This document shows positions 13,884 through 23,270 of a stretch of DNA of 27,032 bases, one piece after another (the stretch's first letter is position 1; every line of letters starts with the position of its first letter). Under the pieces are notes generated by a model. The model saw only the letters and a program-made list of their open reading frames with translations. It searched no databases and was not told where the DNA came from. This DNA is from a virus. A program made the translations under genes and the position numbers. The DNA is taken from positions 1-27,032 of the IMG/VR virus record IMGVR_UViG_3300025646_000283. The stretch is one strand, 5' to 3'.

Positions 13884-15965
13884 ATGGCAGACGTTAACAA
13901 GAGCGTAGAGATAACGCTGAGAGCCAATATAAAGCAATTGCAGGACAGTCTTGAGTCAATCCCAAATATGACAAAAGCAGAAGCCCAGGCAATGACGAGA
14001 GCTCTATCTGCAGAGTTTAACAAGGCACAAAAGGCCGCAAAGAAGGCCGCAGAGGAGAGTAGAAAAGCAGCAAAAGCAACGTCAGCGGCATATAGTGCAA
14101 CGAGCAAAGATGTCGGAGCCTCATTTGACAGGATGGCTCAGGACGCATCATCATCGGCTCAGGAGATCAAGATCTCATTTGCAGACGCAGCAGGAGAGAC
14201 AAATGCACTCTCCGAAGGAGCGGAGACTCTCGGCACAAGTATGGGAGCTGCGACTCTCGCAGTCGACAAGCTCATCCCTGGACTCGATGACAGTGCAAAA
14301 AAGGCTCTTGAGATGGCAGACGGACTCGCAACGGCAGCAGAGCAGGCAATAAAAGGAGGTCCGGTGACAATGGCTCTCACTGCTGCAGTCGTGGCAATGG
14401 CCGCAGGCTATCATTTAGCGACAAAAGCAGAAAAAGAGAATCTCGTAGTGATTAAAGAGCAGCTCACTGCATATCAAGGACTACAGGCTGAGATCAGGAT
14501 GGCAACAGACGCAGCAAGAGCATTCTCGTCTGCTGAGAATGAATCGCTGAAGGCACAGCGAAAGCAAGCTGTCAATGACGAATATGATGCAATGCTAGAG
14601 ATCGAATTAGTACAGGGACGTATCACTCAAAAACAATACGAGCTGCAAAAAATTAGGAACCAAGAACAGAGAGAATTACAGGACATCGGATTGCAGCATT
14701 ATCGAGCAAATGAGAGACGTAAAGAGGAGATCAGTGCTCTTGAGGAAAAACTCAAAATGCTAGATAAAGAGAAGAGACTCAATAATGATTTAATCATGAA
14801 TAGTCAGGCAACGACAGAGGAAAAAAAGGAGGCAAACAAACGATCAGATGAAATAACAGAGGAGACTCAACGCACAAATGATGCGATAAAAAGAATCAAT
14901 ACAGACCTCAGAGAATCGAATACTTTGCATTATCAGGCAGAGGAGGCACTAAAAGCACAATTTGCACAGGAGAAAAAACTCGTACAGGCAAAAGACGCAC
15001 AAAATAAAAGATTAGAGGAGCAAAAGAAGATCCAGGAGGAGCTGCAAAAACAAAGAGATTTTATTATGTCCTTAGAGGAGCAGGCAACAGAATCTCAAAA
15101 AGTATCTCGTGACATCATGGTCTCCGTTTTGCCTATGGAGGATCAGATTACAGCACGAGCACAGGAGAGATCGGCAGAATTAGCAAAACAAATTAAGTCC
15201 ATTGAGTCTCAGGTCGCACTCATGCAGGCAACAGCAGACACAGAGGACAAAAGACTGCAATTATCGGTAGCGGAGGAGCAAGCTATTGAGACAATTGCCG
15301 CATTAAAAGAGGAGCAGAGTCTTGTCGAGCAGGATGCTCTCATCAAGCTCCAAGAGCTGAGAGACGCAAATAGCGACAAGACAAAACAGAACATAGCAGA
15401 CGAGAATGAGCTACGCAAACAAGCGATTCAAGAACAAATAGAGCATCTCAATCTCTCTCAAGAGGCTACTATCGGCACATTCCGAAATATGACAGACGCA
15501 ATCGGAGCCATCACAAAAGCAACAGGGCAGGAGAATGCAGGTCTTGTCAGGGCTCTTTTTGAGATGAACAAAATAGCCTCTCTCGGAGAAGTGGCTTTTA
15601 ACACAGCAAAGGCCATTACTGCTGCTCAGGTCTATCCTCCTCCTCTCAATGGTATCATGATAGCCTCCGCGATTGCCTCCGGAGCCGCACAGACTGCAGT
15701 CGTGATGTCTCAGCAAGCTCCGAAGTTCCACATGGGCGGTATGACTCCAGATGAGAGCATTGCAGTCGTCAAATCAGGAGAGGCAGTGCTAGACAGAGCA
15801 ACGGTCAACAGACTCGGAGGAGAGCCAGGAGTCAATCGTCTGCAGAATGGCGGCTCCTCGGCTCCTCAGGTTATAGTTACAAATCCCTATAAACATTTTG
15901 ATCGGTACATGACAGACAGACAGAGAGCTGGACTGTCAATGAGATCAGCAAAGAGAGGTTATTGA
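13884..15965 (+). CDS. Tape measure protein
   Basis: A 693-residue protein with the classic build. There is an Ala/Lys-rich helical N-terminus, a hydrophobic stretch at about 157-179, a long coiled coil (about 190-550) rich in Glu, Lys and Gln, a second hydrophobic segment at about 585-609 (LNGIMIASAIASGAAQTAVV), and a C-terminal FHMGGMTPDE...VKSGEAVLD region frequent in tape measures. The protein sets tail length; at about 0.15 nm per residue it implies a tail near 100 nm. AGAGG precedes the start. Confidence 0.9.
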   Translation: MADVNKSVEITLRANIKQLQDSLESIPNMTKAEAQAMTRALSAEFNKAQKAAKKAAEESRKAAKATSAAYSATSKDVGASFDRMAQDASSSAQEIKISFADAAGETNALSEGAETLGTSMGAATLAVDKLIPGLDDSAKKALEMADGLATAAEQAIKGGPVTMALTAAVVAMAAGYHLATKAEKENLVVIKEQLTAYQGLQAEIRMATDAARAFSSAENESLKAQRKQAVNDEYDAMLEIELVQGRITQKQYELQKIRNQEQRELQDIGLQHYRANERRKEEISALEEKLKMLDKEKRLNNDLIMNSQATTEEKKEANKRSDEITEETQRTNDAIKRINTDLRESNTLHYQAEEALKAQFAQEKKLVQAKDAQNKRLEEQKKIQEELQKQRDFIMSLEEQATESQKVSRDIMVSVLPMEDQITARAQERSAELAKQIKSIESQVALMQATADTEDKRLQLSVAEEQAIETIAALKEEQSLVEQDALIKLQELRDANSDKTKQNIADENELRKQAIQEQIEHLNLSQEATIGTFRNMTDAIGAITKATGQENAGLVRALFEMNKIASLGEVAFNTAKAITAAQVYPPPLNGIMIASAIASGAAQTAVVMSQQAPKFHMGGMTPDESIAVVKSGEAVLDRATVNRLGGEPGVNRLQNGGSSAPQVIVTNPYKHFDRYMTDRQRAGLSMRSAKRGY

Positions 15966-15966
15966 T

Positions 15967-18900
15967 ATGGGCTCAAATGTTACTCCGCAATATATGAGAG
16001 GTTTTCTTGTGCCTCTCGACGTAGGCACAAATAACGTATGGGATGCTCAGAGCACATTTTCAACGGCTCAGGAGAGAGCAGGAGATCCTGTTAGTCAGCA
16101 AAATACTCCGATGCAGCTCATCGCAAAAGGACAGCAGGAGTCTCCTTCTGATCTCACGATTGAGACGAAAAAGGCCGGCTTTGCAGGATATGGAGCAGGC
16201 TTTGTCTTTACGGACAATCAGACGAGCACGACATACGGACGCGATCCTCAAAATACTATATCCAGGTATCAAAACATAAAATTTAGCATAACATCCTCAA
16301 ATCAATATAGGCACGTCACAGGACTAGATATGCAGGATGGCTCTCTCATAGTGTCGTTTTATCATCTGCAGACTGTGCTGAGATCTGTCAAAGTCGGAGT
16401 ATTGCTGCAGGATGACACATACACAGAGGCAACAGTGTACACAGAGGTTCCGTCAATCACAGCATATGATCTCCATAGTGCGACATGTCGACTCCCTGAC
16501 GGCAATATATTGCTCGTGCATATCGCAGGAGACAATAGCTCAGTCAATCTCAAGAGCTACGTCTCAGAGGATGGCTCTTCGTGGGATCTCCGAAGTGCTC
16601 AGGCATTTGACGAGCAGATTGAGATCGGCACTGCGACAGGCTCCGGAGCTGCATACGAGAATCACAATATACAACGACTCAGGATGGCTCAGGCAGGAGG
16701 CACAATCTTGCTCATGATTGAGACGATATACAATGATACGAGTGCAACAAAACGCAATCGCCTCCTACAATATGCCTCTACAGATCTCGGAGCTACTTTT
16801 AAGCTCATCACGACACAGACAGAGATTGAGCTGCACTCATTCCACAGCATCGCACTCTACGCAGACAAAGGTCTCTTCCGTTTTGGATTTTATGCGGACA
16901 AAGTTCCTGCTTATATGACGATGCCGTCTGCTTTTACCTCAGCACACACTCTCCGATCAGCAGGAGCGTATGTGCCTGTTACTATCGCAACGACATCGGG
17001 CAGTAATGATTTTATGACAGACGGAGATCTTTGCATCTGGACGGATGAGGGAAGCTCTCATATTATGGTCGCAAAAACGTCTCTATTTGCCGAGTATCGC
17101 ATATCGTACTCTGTCGACGGCCTGACATGGACGAGTATGGGACAGGACATCAACGGAGCCGGACGCGTCCTGAGAACAGGAGACGCAAACTCACTGATTG
17201 AGCGTAGTTTTGGCCTCTCCTGGATCGGCAAGTCTATCATTCTGACGGAGCCAAAAAGCACGAGTACAAATCACAGTATCGCAATGCTCTCTCTCGGAGG
17301 ATATAGCACTGTCACTCTGCCTCCTGCGTACTATGCCAACAAGGGAGACCTTGAGTGGAATAGGACAGGATACTCCTTCTCATATCCTGCTGTCGATCGC
17401 TTCTCAAACTTTACAGGAGTCACAAAAACAGCAATAGCAGGAGGAGAGAATCTCAATGTAGGAGGGGTCTATATACAAAATCTTGAGTATTTCACGACAG
17501 ATCCAACTACTACAGGGATGCTCGCAGCAGACATTTGCGGCAAGGGGCTCCTCGTGCATGCTCGGATTCATAGCATGGTAGGAGGTAACAATGTCACCAA
17601 TAACAGAGGGATCTATCTCAAAATAGACGATACGACTCAGGACTATGAGATTGAGCTGAGAGTCACACAGACTCAGATTGTAGTCCGAGATGTCAATGCG
17701 TCCTCAAATGTCATCACAGTGAGCTCTCTATCTCTCGATACCGTAGAGTTTATTATCGCACTGTCTACGAGCACAGTTACAGCGTACTACAGAGACGCGA
17801 GTCCTGAGAGCAATCGCAAAAACTGGATCTTGCTCGGCAGAGTCGGCACTCTCAGCAACGGAGGAGGAGGAGCGAGCAATCTGCATCGCGTGAGATGGGG
17901 CAATCTTGCATATTCGTCAGCGACTCTCACGACAGTATGGACGAGCATCTCATTTGCTCAAGGATTCCAAATGTCCGAGAATATACATAGCTTTGTCAAT
18001 CCTGACGATCTCATGTACAGAGCATATCCAACAATCGACAGATTTGCGTATGTCGCAGACAATGTCCTGATCAGCACAGGAGACGGACAGACTTTTGCAG
18101 GAGATCAGTACAACATCACTCCCGATTCAGACTACAGCATCAATAATATATTCTACGCAAATAGTCCGAGCCCGAGGATACAATGGCGATCAGAGGCAGT
18201 CATATCGGGGACAGTCCCTGAGGAGTTTATCGCGATCAAACTTGATCCGGATACGACAGTGCATGAGGACGAGAATCTGCCGAATGACATCATCGGACTA
18301 CATCTGAGCAATTACAACTTTAGGACGGCAAGACTTGAGTATTACAGCTCCGGATCTTGGAATGTGCTCGATATATTTGACACTTCGATCAACTCGTCAG
18401 CAATCGTCTCAGGACGCACTCTCAAAGGCTCCTCTACGACTCCGATTTATCTCAAATATAACGAGTGTGCAGGATGGCGGATCAGAGTACAAATATCAGG
18501 AGGGAATTACGCATGGAGGACAATCGTCAGCAATAGCGAGGGATCATTCGGAGGCACTGCCACAAATAAAAAAGCTATCTTGACACTAGACGAGGCAGTT
18601 AACGTCTCTGTGCCGAGCAGCAATATAATGATGATCCCTAATAGCATGACTCTACTGGTCAATCTTGACAGGTTAAAAGCGGAGGCATTCGGGCTCCGAA
18701 TCACGACACAGGACACTCTTGAGAAGGATTTTAGGATCGGACTCTTGCATCTTGGATCTGTGCTCATACCAGGCAAGCAATACCAACGAGGCCGGACGAT
18801 CAGCATAGACTCAGGGACAGAGCTCAGCGAGACTCAATCTGGAATAGTCTATGCTCGCAACTATCGTCCGAGTCGTAGGACGTTCAGACTCGCATGGACA

Positions 18901-19233
18901 GAAGGGATCGACATCACAGAGCTGCAAGGGGACAATCCTGATCCGGACTATTGGATTGCAGATGCTGTCTCAGGCGATCCTATTGCTACTGCAAACGATG
19001 TCCCCGATCTCCTCCAGGGACTCCTCAAATACTTGCAGGGAGCCAAGACTCCGATAGTGTATTTGCCTCTCATCACTACGACAGCAGTCAGAGAGCTGCA
19101 CAGAGACGCAGAGCAAGCTCTCGTCATGCTGACAGGAGAGATTCAGGTTGAGAACATCCTCGGAGACGAGCTTGTCAATGAGTCCGGAGAGCTCGTTAGG
19201 ATCGCGACAATCACGCTGCAGGAGGTGATATGA
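15967..19233 (+). CDS. Large tail protein with sialidase-like Asp-box propeller
   Basis: A 1088-residue protein, the largest in the window, directly after the tape measure. Residues about 95-460 contain three Asp-box-like motifs, SEDGSSW (about 200), STDLGATF (about 271) and SVDGLTW (about 382), spaced among beta-blade sequences such as LPDGNILLVHI and IALYADKGLFRFGFY. This is the signature of sialidase-type beta-propellers. Residues about 470-700 are beta-rich and lectin-like, and the C-terminal 140 residues end in RIATITLQEV. The position implies a distal tail protein; the propeller may bind or cleave a surface glycan. Its stop overlaps the next start. Confidence 0.75.
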   Translation: MGSNVTPQYMRGFLVPLDVGTNNVWDAQSTFSTAQERAGDPVSQQNTPMQLIAKGQQESPSDLTIETKKAGFAGYGAGFVFTDNQTSTTYGRDPQNTISRYQNIKFSITSSNQYRHVTGLDMQDGSLIVSFYHLQTVLRSVKVGVLLQDDTYTEATVYTEVPSITAYDLHSATCRLPDGNILLVHIAGDNSSVNLKSYVSEDGSSWDLRSAQAFDEQIEIGTATGSGAAYENHNIQRLRMAQAGGTILLMIETIYNDTSATKRNRLLQYASTDLGATFKLITTQTEIELHSFHSIALYADKGLFRFGFYADKVPAYMTMPSAFTSAHTLRSAGAYVPVTIATTSGSNDFMTDGDLCIWTDEGSSHIMVAKTSLFAEYRISYSVDGLTWTSMGQDINGAGRVLRTGDANSLIERSFGLSWIGKSIILTEPKSTSTNHSIAMLSLGGYSTVTLPPAYYANKGDLEWNRTGYSFSYPAVDRFSNFTGVTKTAIAGGENLNVGGVYIQNLEYFTTDPTTTGMLAADICGKGLLVHARIHSMVGGNNVTNNRGIYLKIDDTTQDYEIELRVTQTQIVVRDVNASSNVITVSSLSLDTVEFIIALSTSTVTAYYRDASPESNRKNWILLGRVGTLSNGGGGASNLHRVRWGNLAYSSATLTTVWTSISFAQGFQMSENIHSFVNPDDLMYRAYPTIDRFAYVADNVLISTGDGQTFAGDQYNITPDSDYSINNIFYANSPSPRIQWRSEAVISGTVPEEFIAIKLDPDTTVHEDENLPNDIIGLHLSNYNFRTARLEYYSSGSWNVLDIFDTSINSSAIVSGRTLKGSSTTPIYLKYNECAGWRIRVQISGGNYAWRTIVSNSEGSFGGTATNKKAILTLDEAVNVSVPSSNIMMIPNSMTLLVNLDRLKAEAFGLRITTQDTLEKDFRIGLLHLGSVLIPGKQYQRGRTISIDSGTELSETQSGIVYARNYRPSRRTFRLAWTEGIDITELQGDNPDPDYWIADAVSGDPIATANDVPDLLQGLLKYLQGAKTPIVYLPLITTTAVRELHRDAEQALVMLTGEIQVENILGDELVNESGELVRIATITLQEVI

Positions 19234-21005
19234 GAGTCTACAATGCTCAGGACTATCTCGCAGCAGAGATCTGCTTTTTATGTGAGGTAGACATACGAGG
19301 CACGATATATAGGTTCTCATCCTTCCCTATCGATCTGGACACAGGAGACGGATTTGTCTTTTACGGAGGCAATCTCGAGGATCCAATACTCGCACAGAGT
19401 CTGACTCAGGTAGGAGATGTCAAGCTGTCAGCAAATAGCATCTCTCTTGCTCTTGTATTTCCCTTCAACGTAGCAAAACGACAGATCAACGGCATCGGGA
19501 TAGACAATGCTCTTGTTACTCTGTATTTTGTCACAGTCAAAAACGGAATAGTGCAGCAGACGTATGATGAGCGCATTCCCTACTTTACCGGAGTGATCAA
19601 TGAGCCGATATATGGACATCCGGACAGAGACGAGGGATTTGTAGAGTTTAGCGTTGAGAATGAGATTGTATTTGCTGACTCTGCGATACTGAGAGCTCTC
19701 AATAAGGATGCTGTGATTTTTGATAATGTCGTATTCTCTCGCGAAGTATTTGCGTCAGGATCCGGACAATTGGAAAACATCATTCTCGACGGTATCCTCC
19801 CATTCAATGATATACATTTGGGCAAGGGAGTCCCTGCTGTCATTGGATCTCCTGGAGAGTCAATCAATCAGGACGGCTCCGCAATAGAGTATCCTGCGAC
19901 TCCTGCCTATATCATCGGAACAGATTTATTTTCTACTCCCGTCCTAACTTTTCTCTTGCTCGCAGGACATGCCACAAATGCAACAAGCGTCACGCTGCGA
20001 GACAACAAAGGCAACACAGTAACGAGCAGGCCGGTCTACAATGGAGTATCTGCGAAGGGACAGCCATTTGCGTATACACACTTTGAAACAGGACAGCTAG
20101 ACTATGACGGAGCTCAATTCTCCATTGAGTATTTTGCAACATGGACAGACGGAGGAGGGGCAATCTCTCCGTATACAGGCAACGATCTCCAATATGGAGG
20201 AGACTTGATTGCATGGGCTCTCTCAGCTCTCAATATAGAGTATGATAGAGAGGCATTTGAGTCAGTGCGTCCTGTCCTCAATCAGTACATTTTTGCAGGC
20301 TATATCAACGATCCGAGCATCAAAACGTATGAATTTTTGCAGAAGTATATCATTCCCTTTTTGCCTGTCTCACTCGCAGCAGGAGCACGAGGCATCTATC
20401 CGATCATAGATCATCGCAATACGGATCTATTCTACAATCCGAGAGCATCGATCACAGCAGGAGACTCTTTTGAGCGAGTCTCAGCAATCGAACCACAGCA
20501 GGCAGACGTAGTCAATGATTTGATTGTGCAGTATGCTCCTGGATTTGAGCAGACTCTAAAATTTAGCTTCTCCGGACTCGGAGGAGGCCTGTCTCAGAGT
20601 ATAGGAGGCTCCGAGTACAAAGGACAGGTCTACATTCGAGCAGAGCGATTGTCAGGCATTGAGAGTCCGTATGAGATCGTCTCTCCGTATTGCATCATAT
20701 CTCAGCAGAGATATGGAGTGCAGAGTCAGACTCTTGAGCTCGACTATGTACATGATCGCAATACAGCGATCAAGATCGGTCTTGACTACATCCGACGCAA
20801 ATCCCTTCCTGAAAAAAAGATCAGGTATCAAGCTCCCTTTGCTCTTGGATACTACAACATCGGAGACGTCATCATCTTGACAGATGAGGACATCGGATTT
20901 GTAGAAACTACTGTGCAGATCGTCGGCAAGGAGTACTCCGGTGCGTTTTGGTATTATGATGTTATGTATCAAGAGAATCCTGTAGACAACGAGAGGACAG
21001 TATGA
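19230..21005 (+). CDS. Tail hub/baseplate-type protein
   Basis: A 591-residue, beta-rich protein downstream of the large tail protein. The N-terminal third (YLAAEICFLCEVDIRGTIYR, then YFTGVINEPIY) resembles hub proteins that close the tip of the tail tube, and the middle (SIKTYEFLQKYIIPFLPV) and last third (TALELDYVHDR-like strands and IGDVIILTDEDIGF) fit gp27-like hub folds. This is based on order and general fold features; I see no catalytic motif. GGAGGTGATATG is a near-perfect ribosome site, and the stop overlaps the endolysin start. Confidence 0.65.
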   Translation: MRVYNAQDYLAAEICFLCEVDIRGTIYRFSSFPIDLDTGDGFVFYGGNLEDPILAQSLTQVGDVKLSANSISLALVFPFNVAKRQINGIGIDNALVTLYFVTVKNGIVQQTYDERIPYFTGVINEPIYGHPDRDEGFVEFSVENEIVFADSAILRALNKDAVIFDNVVFSREVFASGSGQLENIILDGILPFNDIHLGKGVPAVIGSPGESINQDGSAIEYPATPAYIIGTDLFSTPVLTFLLLAGHATNATSVTLRDNKGNTVTSRPVYNGVSAKGQPFAYTHFETGQLDYDGAQFSIEYFATWTDGGGAISPYTGNDLQYGGDLIAWALSALNIEYDREAFESVRPVLNQYIFAGYINDPSIKTYEFLQKYIIPFLPVSLAAGARGIYPIIDHRNTDLFYNPRASITAGDSFERVSAIEPQQADVVNDLIVQYAPGFEQTLKFSFSGLGGGLSQSIGGSEYKGQVYIRAERLSGIESPYEIVSPYCIISQQRYGVQSQTLELDYVHDRNTAIKIGLDYIRRKSLPEKKIRYQAPFALGYYNIGDVIILTDEDIGFVETTVQIVGKEYSGAFWYYDVMYQENPVDNERTV

Positions 21006-21613
21006 TTTTAGTTAATTGGGGACTCAATGAACCTCCTATCATTCGCAGACTTGACGCGATGGGATACAAGACTTTTAAGAGCGTAGAATGGGATCTCAAT
21101 CTCATCGGCATCCGCAATCCAAACAGAAGGCCAGGCATATTTGACGATCTTTTTGTCGTAGTCTACAAAAATGGCTTTGATTGGATAGAGGAGAGGTACA
21201 AATGCACGACAGAGGCAGGACTTGATCAGCATCTGGCTCCGAGCAATCCTCTCGGAGTCGCGATTCTCAAACCTGGACAGTATCGCGGAGTATGGTCTCT
21301 CGATATGCACAATAGTAAATATGAGGCTCTCTGTCAGCGTAATGGCAAAGTGACGGTATACAGAGACAATAACAGAGACGCAAAATCAGACTATACGAAT
21401 GAGCAATCCGGATACTTTGGAATCAATATACACAGAGCTCACAGCAGCAAGATTGTGCAGTCTACAAATGTATACTCCGCAGGCTGTCAGGTCATCCAAA
21501 ATCCCGCAGACTTCTCTCGTCTGATGGGACTTTGTCACCTACAAATAGGAGCAGGATACGACAAATTTAGCTATACTCTCATCGAGGGGACTGCAGTTGA
21601 ATTTGAGGAATAA
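21002..21613 (+). CDS. Putative endolysin with L,D-transpeptidase-like catalytic motif
   Basis: A 203-residue protein. GINIHRA (H144) and, 18 residues on, YSAGCQVI (C162) reproduce the His ... SxGC pattern of YkuD-type L,D-transpeptidase folds. The N-terminal half carries LIGIRNPN, FDD (47-49) and PGQYRG elements, which I recall in phage proteins of this type. In phages such proteins sit next to holins and are presumed to act on peptidoglycan. There is no signal peptide, so export would need the holin next door. Its start overlaps the hub stop (ATGA). Chemistry could be peptide cleavage or transpeptidation; not proven. Confidence 0.65.
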   Translation: MILVNWGLNEPPIIRRLDAMGYKTFKSVEWDLNLIGIRNPNRRPGIFDDLFVVVYKNGFDWIEERYKCTTEAGLDQHLAPSNPLGVAILKPGQYRGVWSLDMHNSKYEALCQRNGKVTVYRDNNRDAKSDYTNEQSGYFGINIHRAHSSKIVQSTNVYSAGCQVIQNPADFSRLMGLCHLQIGAGYDKFSYTLIEGTAVEFEE

Positions 21614-21619
21614 TCAAAA

Positions 21620-22015
21620 ATGGATCCTAATACATATCACGACGTATTTATAAACCTGGCAACAAACTCCCCTTTTTTGGCATGGATGATTTATAGCTAT
21701 CTGCAGACGAATAAACAGCTAGATTTGACACGCAACGAAAACAAGACAGAACGACAAGAGATGCAAGCTCAGCACAGAGCAGACGAGGAGATGATCCGGA
21801 CACGATATGACAAAGTGATCTCCGATCTCAATCATGACCGAAAAGGTTTTTTAGACAACATCTCAGGACGGATCGACACACTCGAGAGAGGGCAAGAGAA
21901 AATCTATCAACTCCTGGAGCCTCTGAAGGATCAGATACAGGAGATCAAAATCAAAGAGCAGTTAAAAAAAGAATTTGCGAGTAATGGCAACGGCTCTGCG
22001 AAAAATCGGGCGTAG
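21620..22015 (+). CDS. Holin-like membrane protein (BhlA/UviB type)
   Basis: A 131-residue protein with one N-terminal hydrophobic segment (about residues 8-27, SPFLAWMIYSYL) followed by TNKQLDLTRNENKTERQEMQ and a long charged coiled coil. This build, one short membrane helix plus an amphipathic coiled coil, is that of BhlA/UviB-type holins. It follows the endolysin by 6 nt, so it should be the membrane-permeabilising partner. Its last 54 nt overlap the leftward exonuclease gene. GAGGAATAATC precedes the start. Confidence 0.65.
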   Translation: MDPNTYHDVFINLATNSPFLAWMIYSYLQTNKQLDLTRNENKTERQEMQAQHRADEEMIRTRYDKVISDLNHDRKGFLDNISGRIDTLERGQEKIYQLLEPLKDQIQEIKIKEQLKKEFASNGNGSAKNRA

Positions 22016-22564
22016 ATGATACGCAGCTCTCCAGGAGAGACGAGAGATGACAGATGCTCTGCATAGCTTACGATACAGACGCATACAATCAAGAGCATCC
22101 TTTTCAGCTCTGTGTCCTCCTGAGAGACTCCATCCAAAATAGCGACGGATTGAGTCCAGACTCAAAAACGGCAAATGATAGAGATGCTCATGAGCGAGAG
22201 TGATCGTATCGATGATACGACGATCATATCTCGCTCTGAGTCCGTTGCGATGCAGAGACTCTGCGATAAACTCCTCATCAAATCGGACATTGTGAGCGAT
22301 GAGGACGCAGTCTGTCAGCATCTCAGCGATCCGAGGCATGACGAGATCAGCAGACGGAGCTGCGTGCCATTCCTCCTCATTGTATCCATTGATCTCTAAT
22401 GCCGTAGGCTCTGCATATTCGATTCTCTCAGGACGGATTTTTGTTGTGTATATGTCCTCTCTTCCGTCAGGATAGACTCGGACGATTGAGATCTCTATGA
22501 TCTCATGTAGACAGGCATTGAGTCCGGTAGTCTCTACGTCGACAAAGGCAAGCGTTTTTTTCAT
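21962..22564 (-). CDS. DEDDh 3'-5' exonuclease (DnaQ-like)
   Basis: A 200-residue leftward gene with all exonuclease motifs: ExoI FVDVETTG (D9, E11), ExoII HNVRFDEEF (D96) and ExoIII HRAEKDAL (H151, D156). This is the proofreading-type domain of DnaQ/epsilon and of many phage exonucleases, degrading DNA or RNA from the 3' end with two metal ions. The C-terminus is basic (RRAVAITRKFFF). GGAGG lies 5 nt before the start on the minus strand. It reads opposite to all neighbours and is divergent from the HTH gene at 22655, ending inside the holin gene. Confidence 0.9.
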   Translation of the reverse strand: MKKTLAFVDVETTGLNACLHEIIEISIVRVYPDGREDIYTTKIRPERIEYAEPTALEINGYNEEEWHAAPSADLVMPRIAEMLTDCVLIAHNVRFDEEFIAESLHRNGLRARYDRRIIDTITLAHEHLYHLPFLSLDSIRRYFGWSLSGGHRAEKDALDCMRLYRKLCRASVISRLSWRAAYHLRPIFRRAVAITRKFFF

Positions 22565-22598
22565 GATTCCTCCAATTGTAATTATTTTGTTGTCAGTC

Positions 22599-22617
22599 TG
22601 TTAACAGTATGATAACA
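22599..22617. promoter_or_regulatory. Operator-like inverted repeat between exonuclease and HTH gene
   Basis: TGTTAACAGTATGATAACA is an imperfect 19-bp inverted repeat (arms TGTTAACA and TGATAACA, 7 of 8 matching), and it contains the perfect 10-bp palindrome CTGTTAACAG (22598-22607). It lies in the 90-bp divergent region. A -35-like TTGTCA at 22590-22595 points right, so a repressor bound here could control both directions. The HTH protein at 22655 is the natural candidate to bind it. Confidence 0.45.
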
Positions 22618-22654
22618 CATTAGAGCCTATAAAAAAAGGACAACAGGAGACAAC

Positions 22655-22936
22655 ATGACAGATTATGTCGATACAGACGAGCAGGATTTTGCATCTTGGC
22701 TCAATCAAATACTAGATGATAACAACATATCAGCGTCTGATCTCGCAAGAGATATAGATGTCAATCGTAGCACGATCTCTCTATGGAGATCAGGACAGAG
22801 ACTGCCGGTCTGTCATCTCAGAGTCAAGCTAGCAGAGCATCTCAGCAATCTCGAGATCGACGGATTTAACGCAATCGTGAGAGAGATCCTATGGAGAGTG
22901 CACGTCTCAGAATGGAGAGCTGAAAATCATGCGTAG
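22655..22936 (+). CDS. HTH regulator, XRE/Cro-like
   Basis: A 93-residue protein. Residues about 25-70 (ISASDLARDIDVNRSTISLW, then RSGQRLP) form a typical XRE helix-turn-helix. The product is too small for a cooperative CI-type repressor, so a Cro-like switch is more likely. It is the first rightward gene of the early cluster, follows the operator-like repeat, and has CAGGAGACAACATG as ribosome site. Its end overlaps the next start by 8 nt. Confidence 0.75.
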   Translation: MTDYVDTDEQDFASWLNQILDDNNISASDLARDIDVNRSTISLWRSGQRLPVCHLRVKLAEHLSNLEIDGFNAIVREILWRVHVSEWRAENHA

Positions 22937-23270
22937 ACAGTTCAATCCGGCTCTCTTGCCAACAAAGATCCCTGAAAAATACACAGCGATGCGTCCGAGG
23001 ATCCCGAATAACATCAAATGTAAAGAAGTGATGAATCTATTCCTTGCTTTGATTGCTGAGTGCAATGGACACTATGATGAGGAGCAATTCGCAGACTTTG
23101 TTGGACTCGCTCCGATGACAGTCAAGCACTACAAATATGGCCGGCCTCCTGGCAGAGATAGACACATTGCCATTAGTCGCTATTTTGCAGCTCTCACGTC
23201 TCGCAAATATGCAGACATACTGCAAGATCTCAGGAGAGTATACGACATTGCACACAAGAGGACAAAATGA
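22929..23270 (+). CDS. Small HTH-like protein
   Basis: A 113-residue basic protein. Residues about 50-80 (EEQFADFVGLAPMTVKHYKY) look like a helix-turn-helix, followed by GRPPGRDRHIAI. It overlaps the HTH gene before it and the SWIM gene after it, so all are co-transcribed. It is probably a second DNA-binding regulator. I do not recognise a more specific family. Confidence 0.6.
   Translation: MRRQFNPALLPTKIPEKYTAMRPRIPNNIKCKEVMNLFLALIAECNGHYDEEQFADFVGLAPMTVKHYKYGRPPGRDRHIAISRYFAALTSRKYADILQDLRRVYDIAHKRTK

Noticed and set aside
22015-22060. Terminator between holin and leftward exonuclease genes
   Set aside because: CTCTCCAGGAGAG near 22028 is palindromic but leaves no loop room and has no T tract on either strand; the CTGCG/CGCAG pairing around 21998-22024 is only 5 bp.
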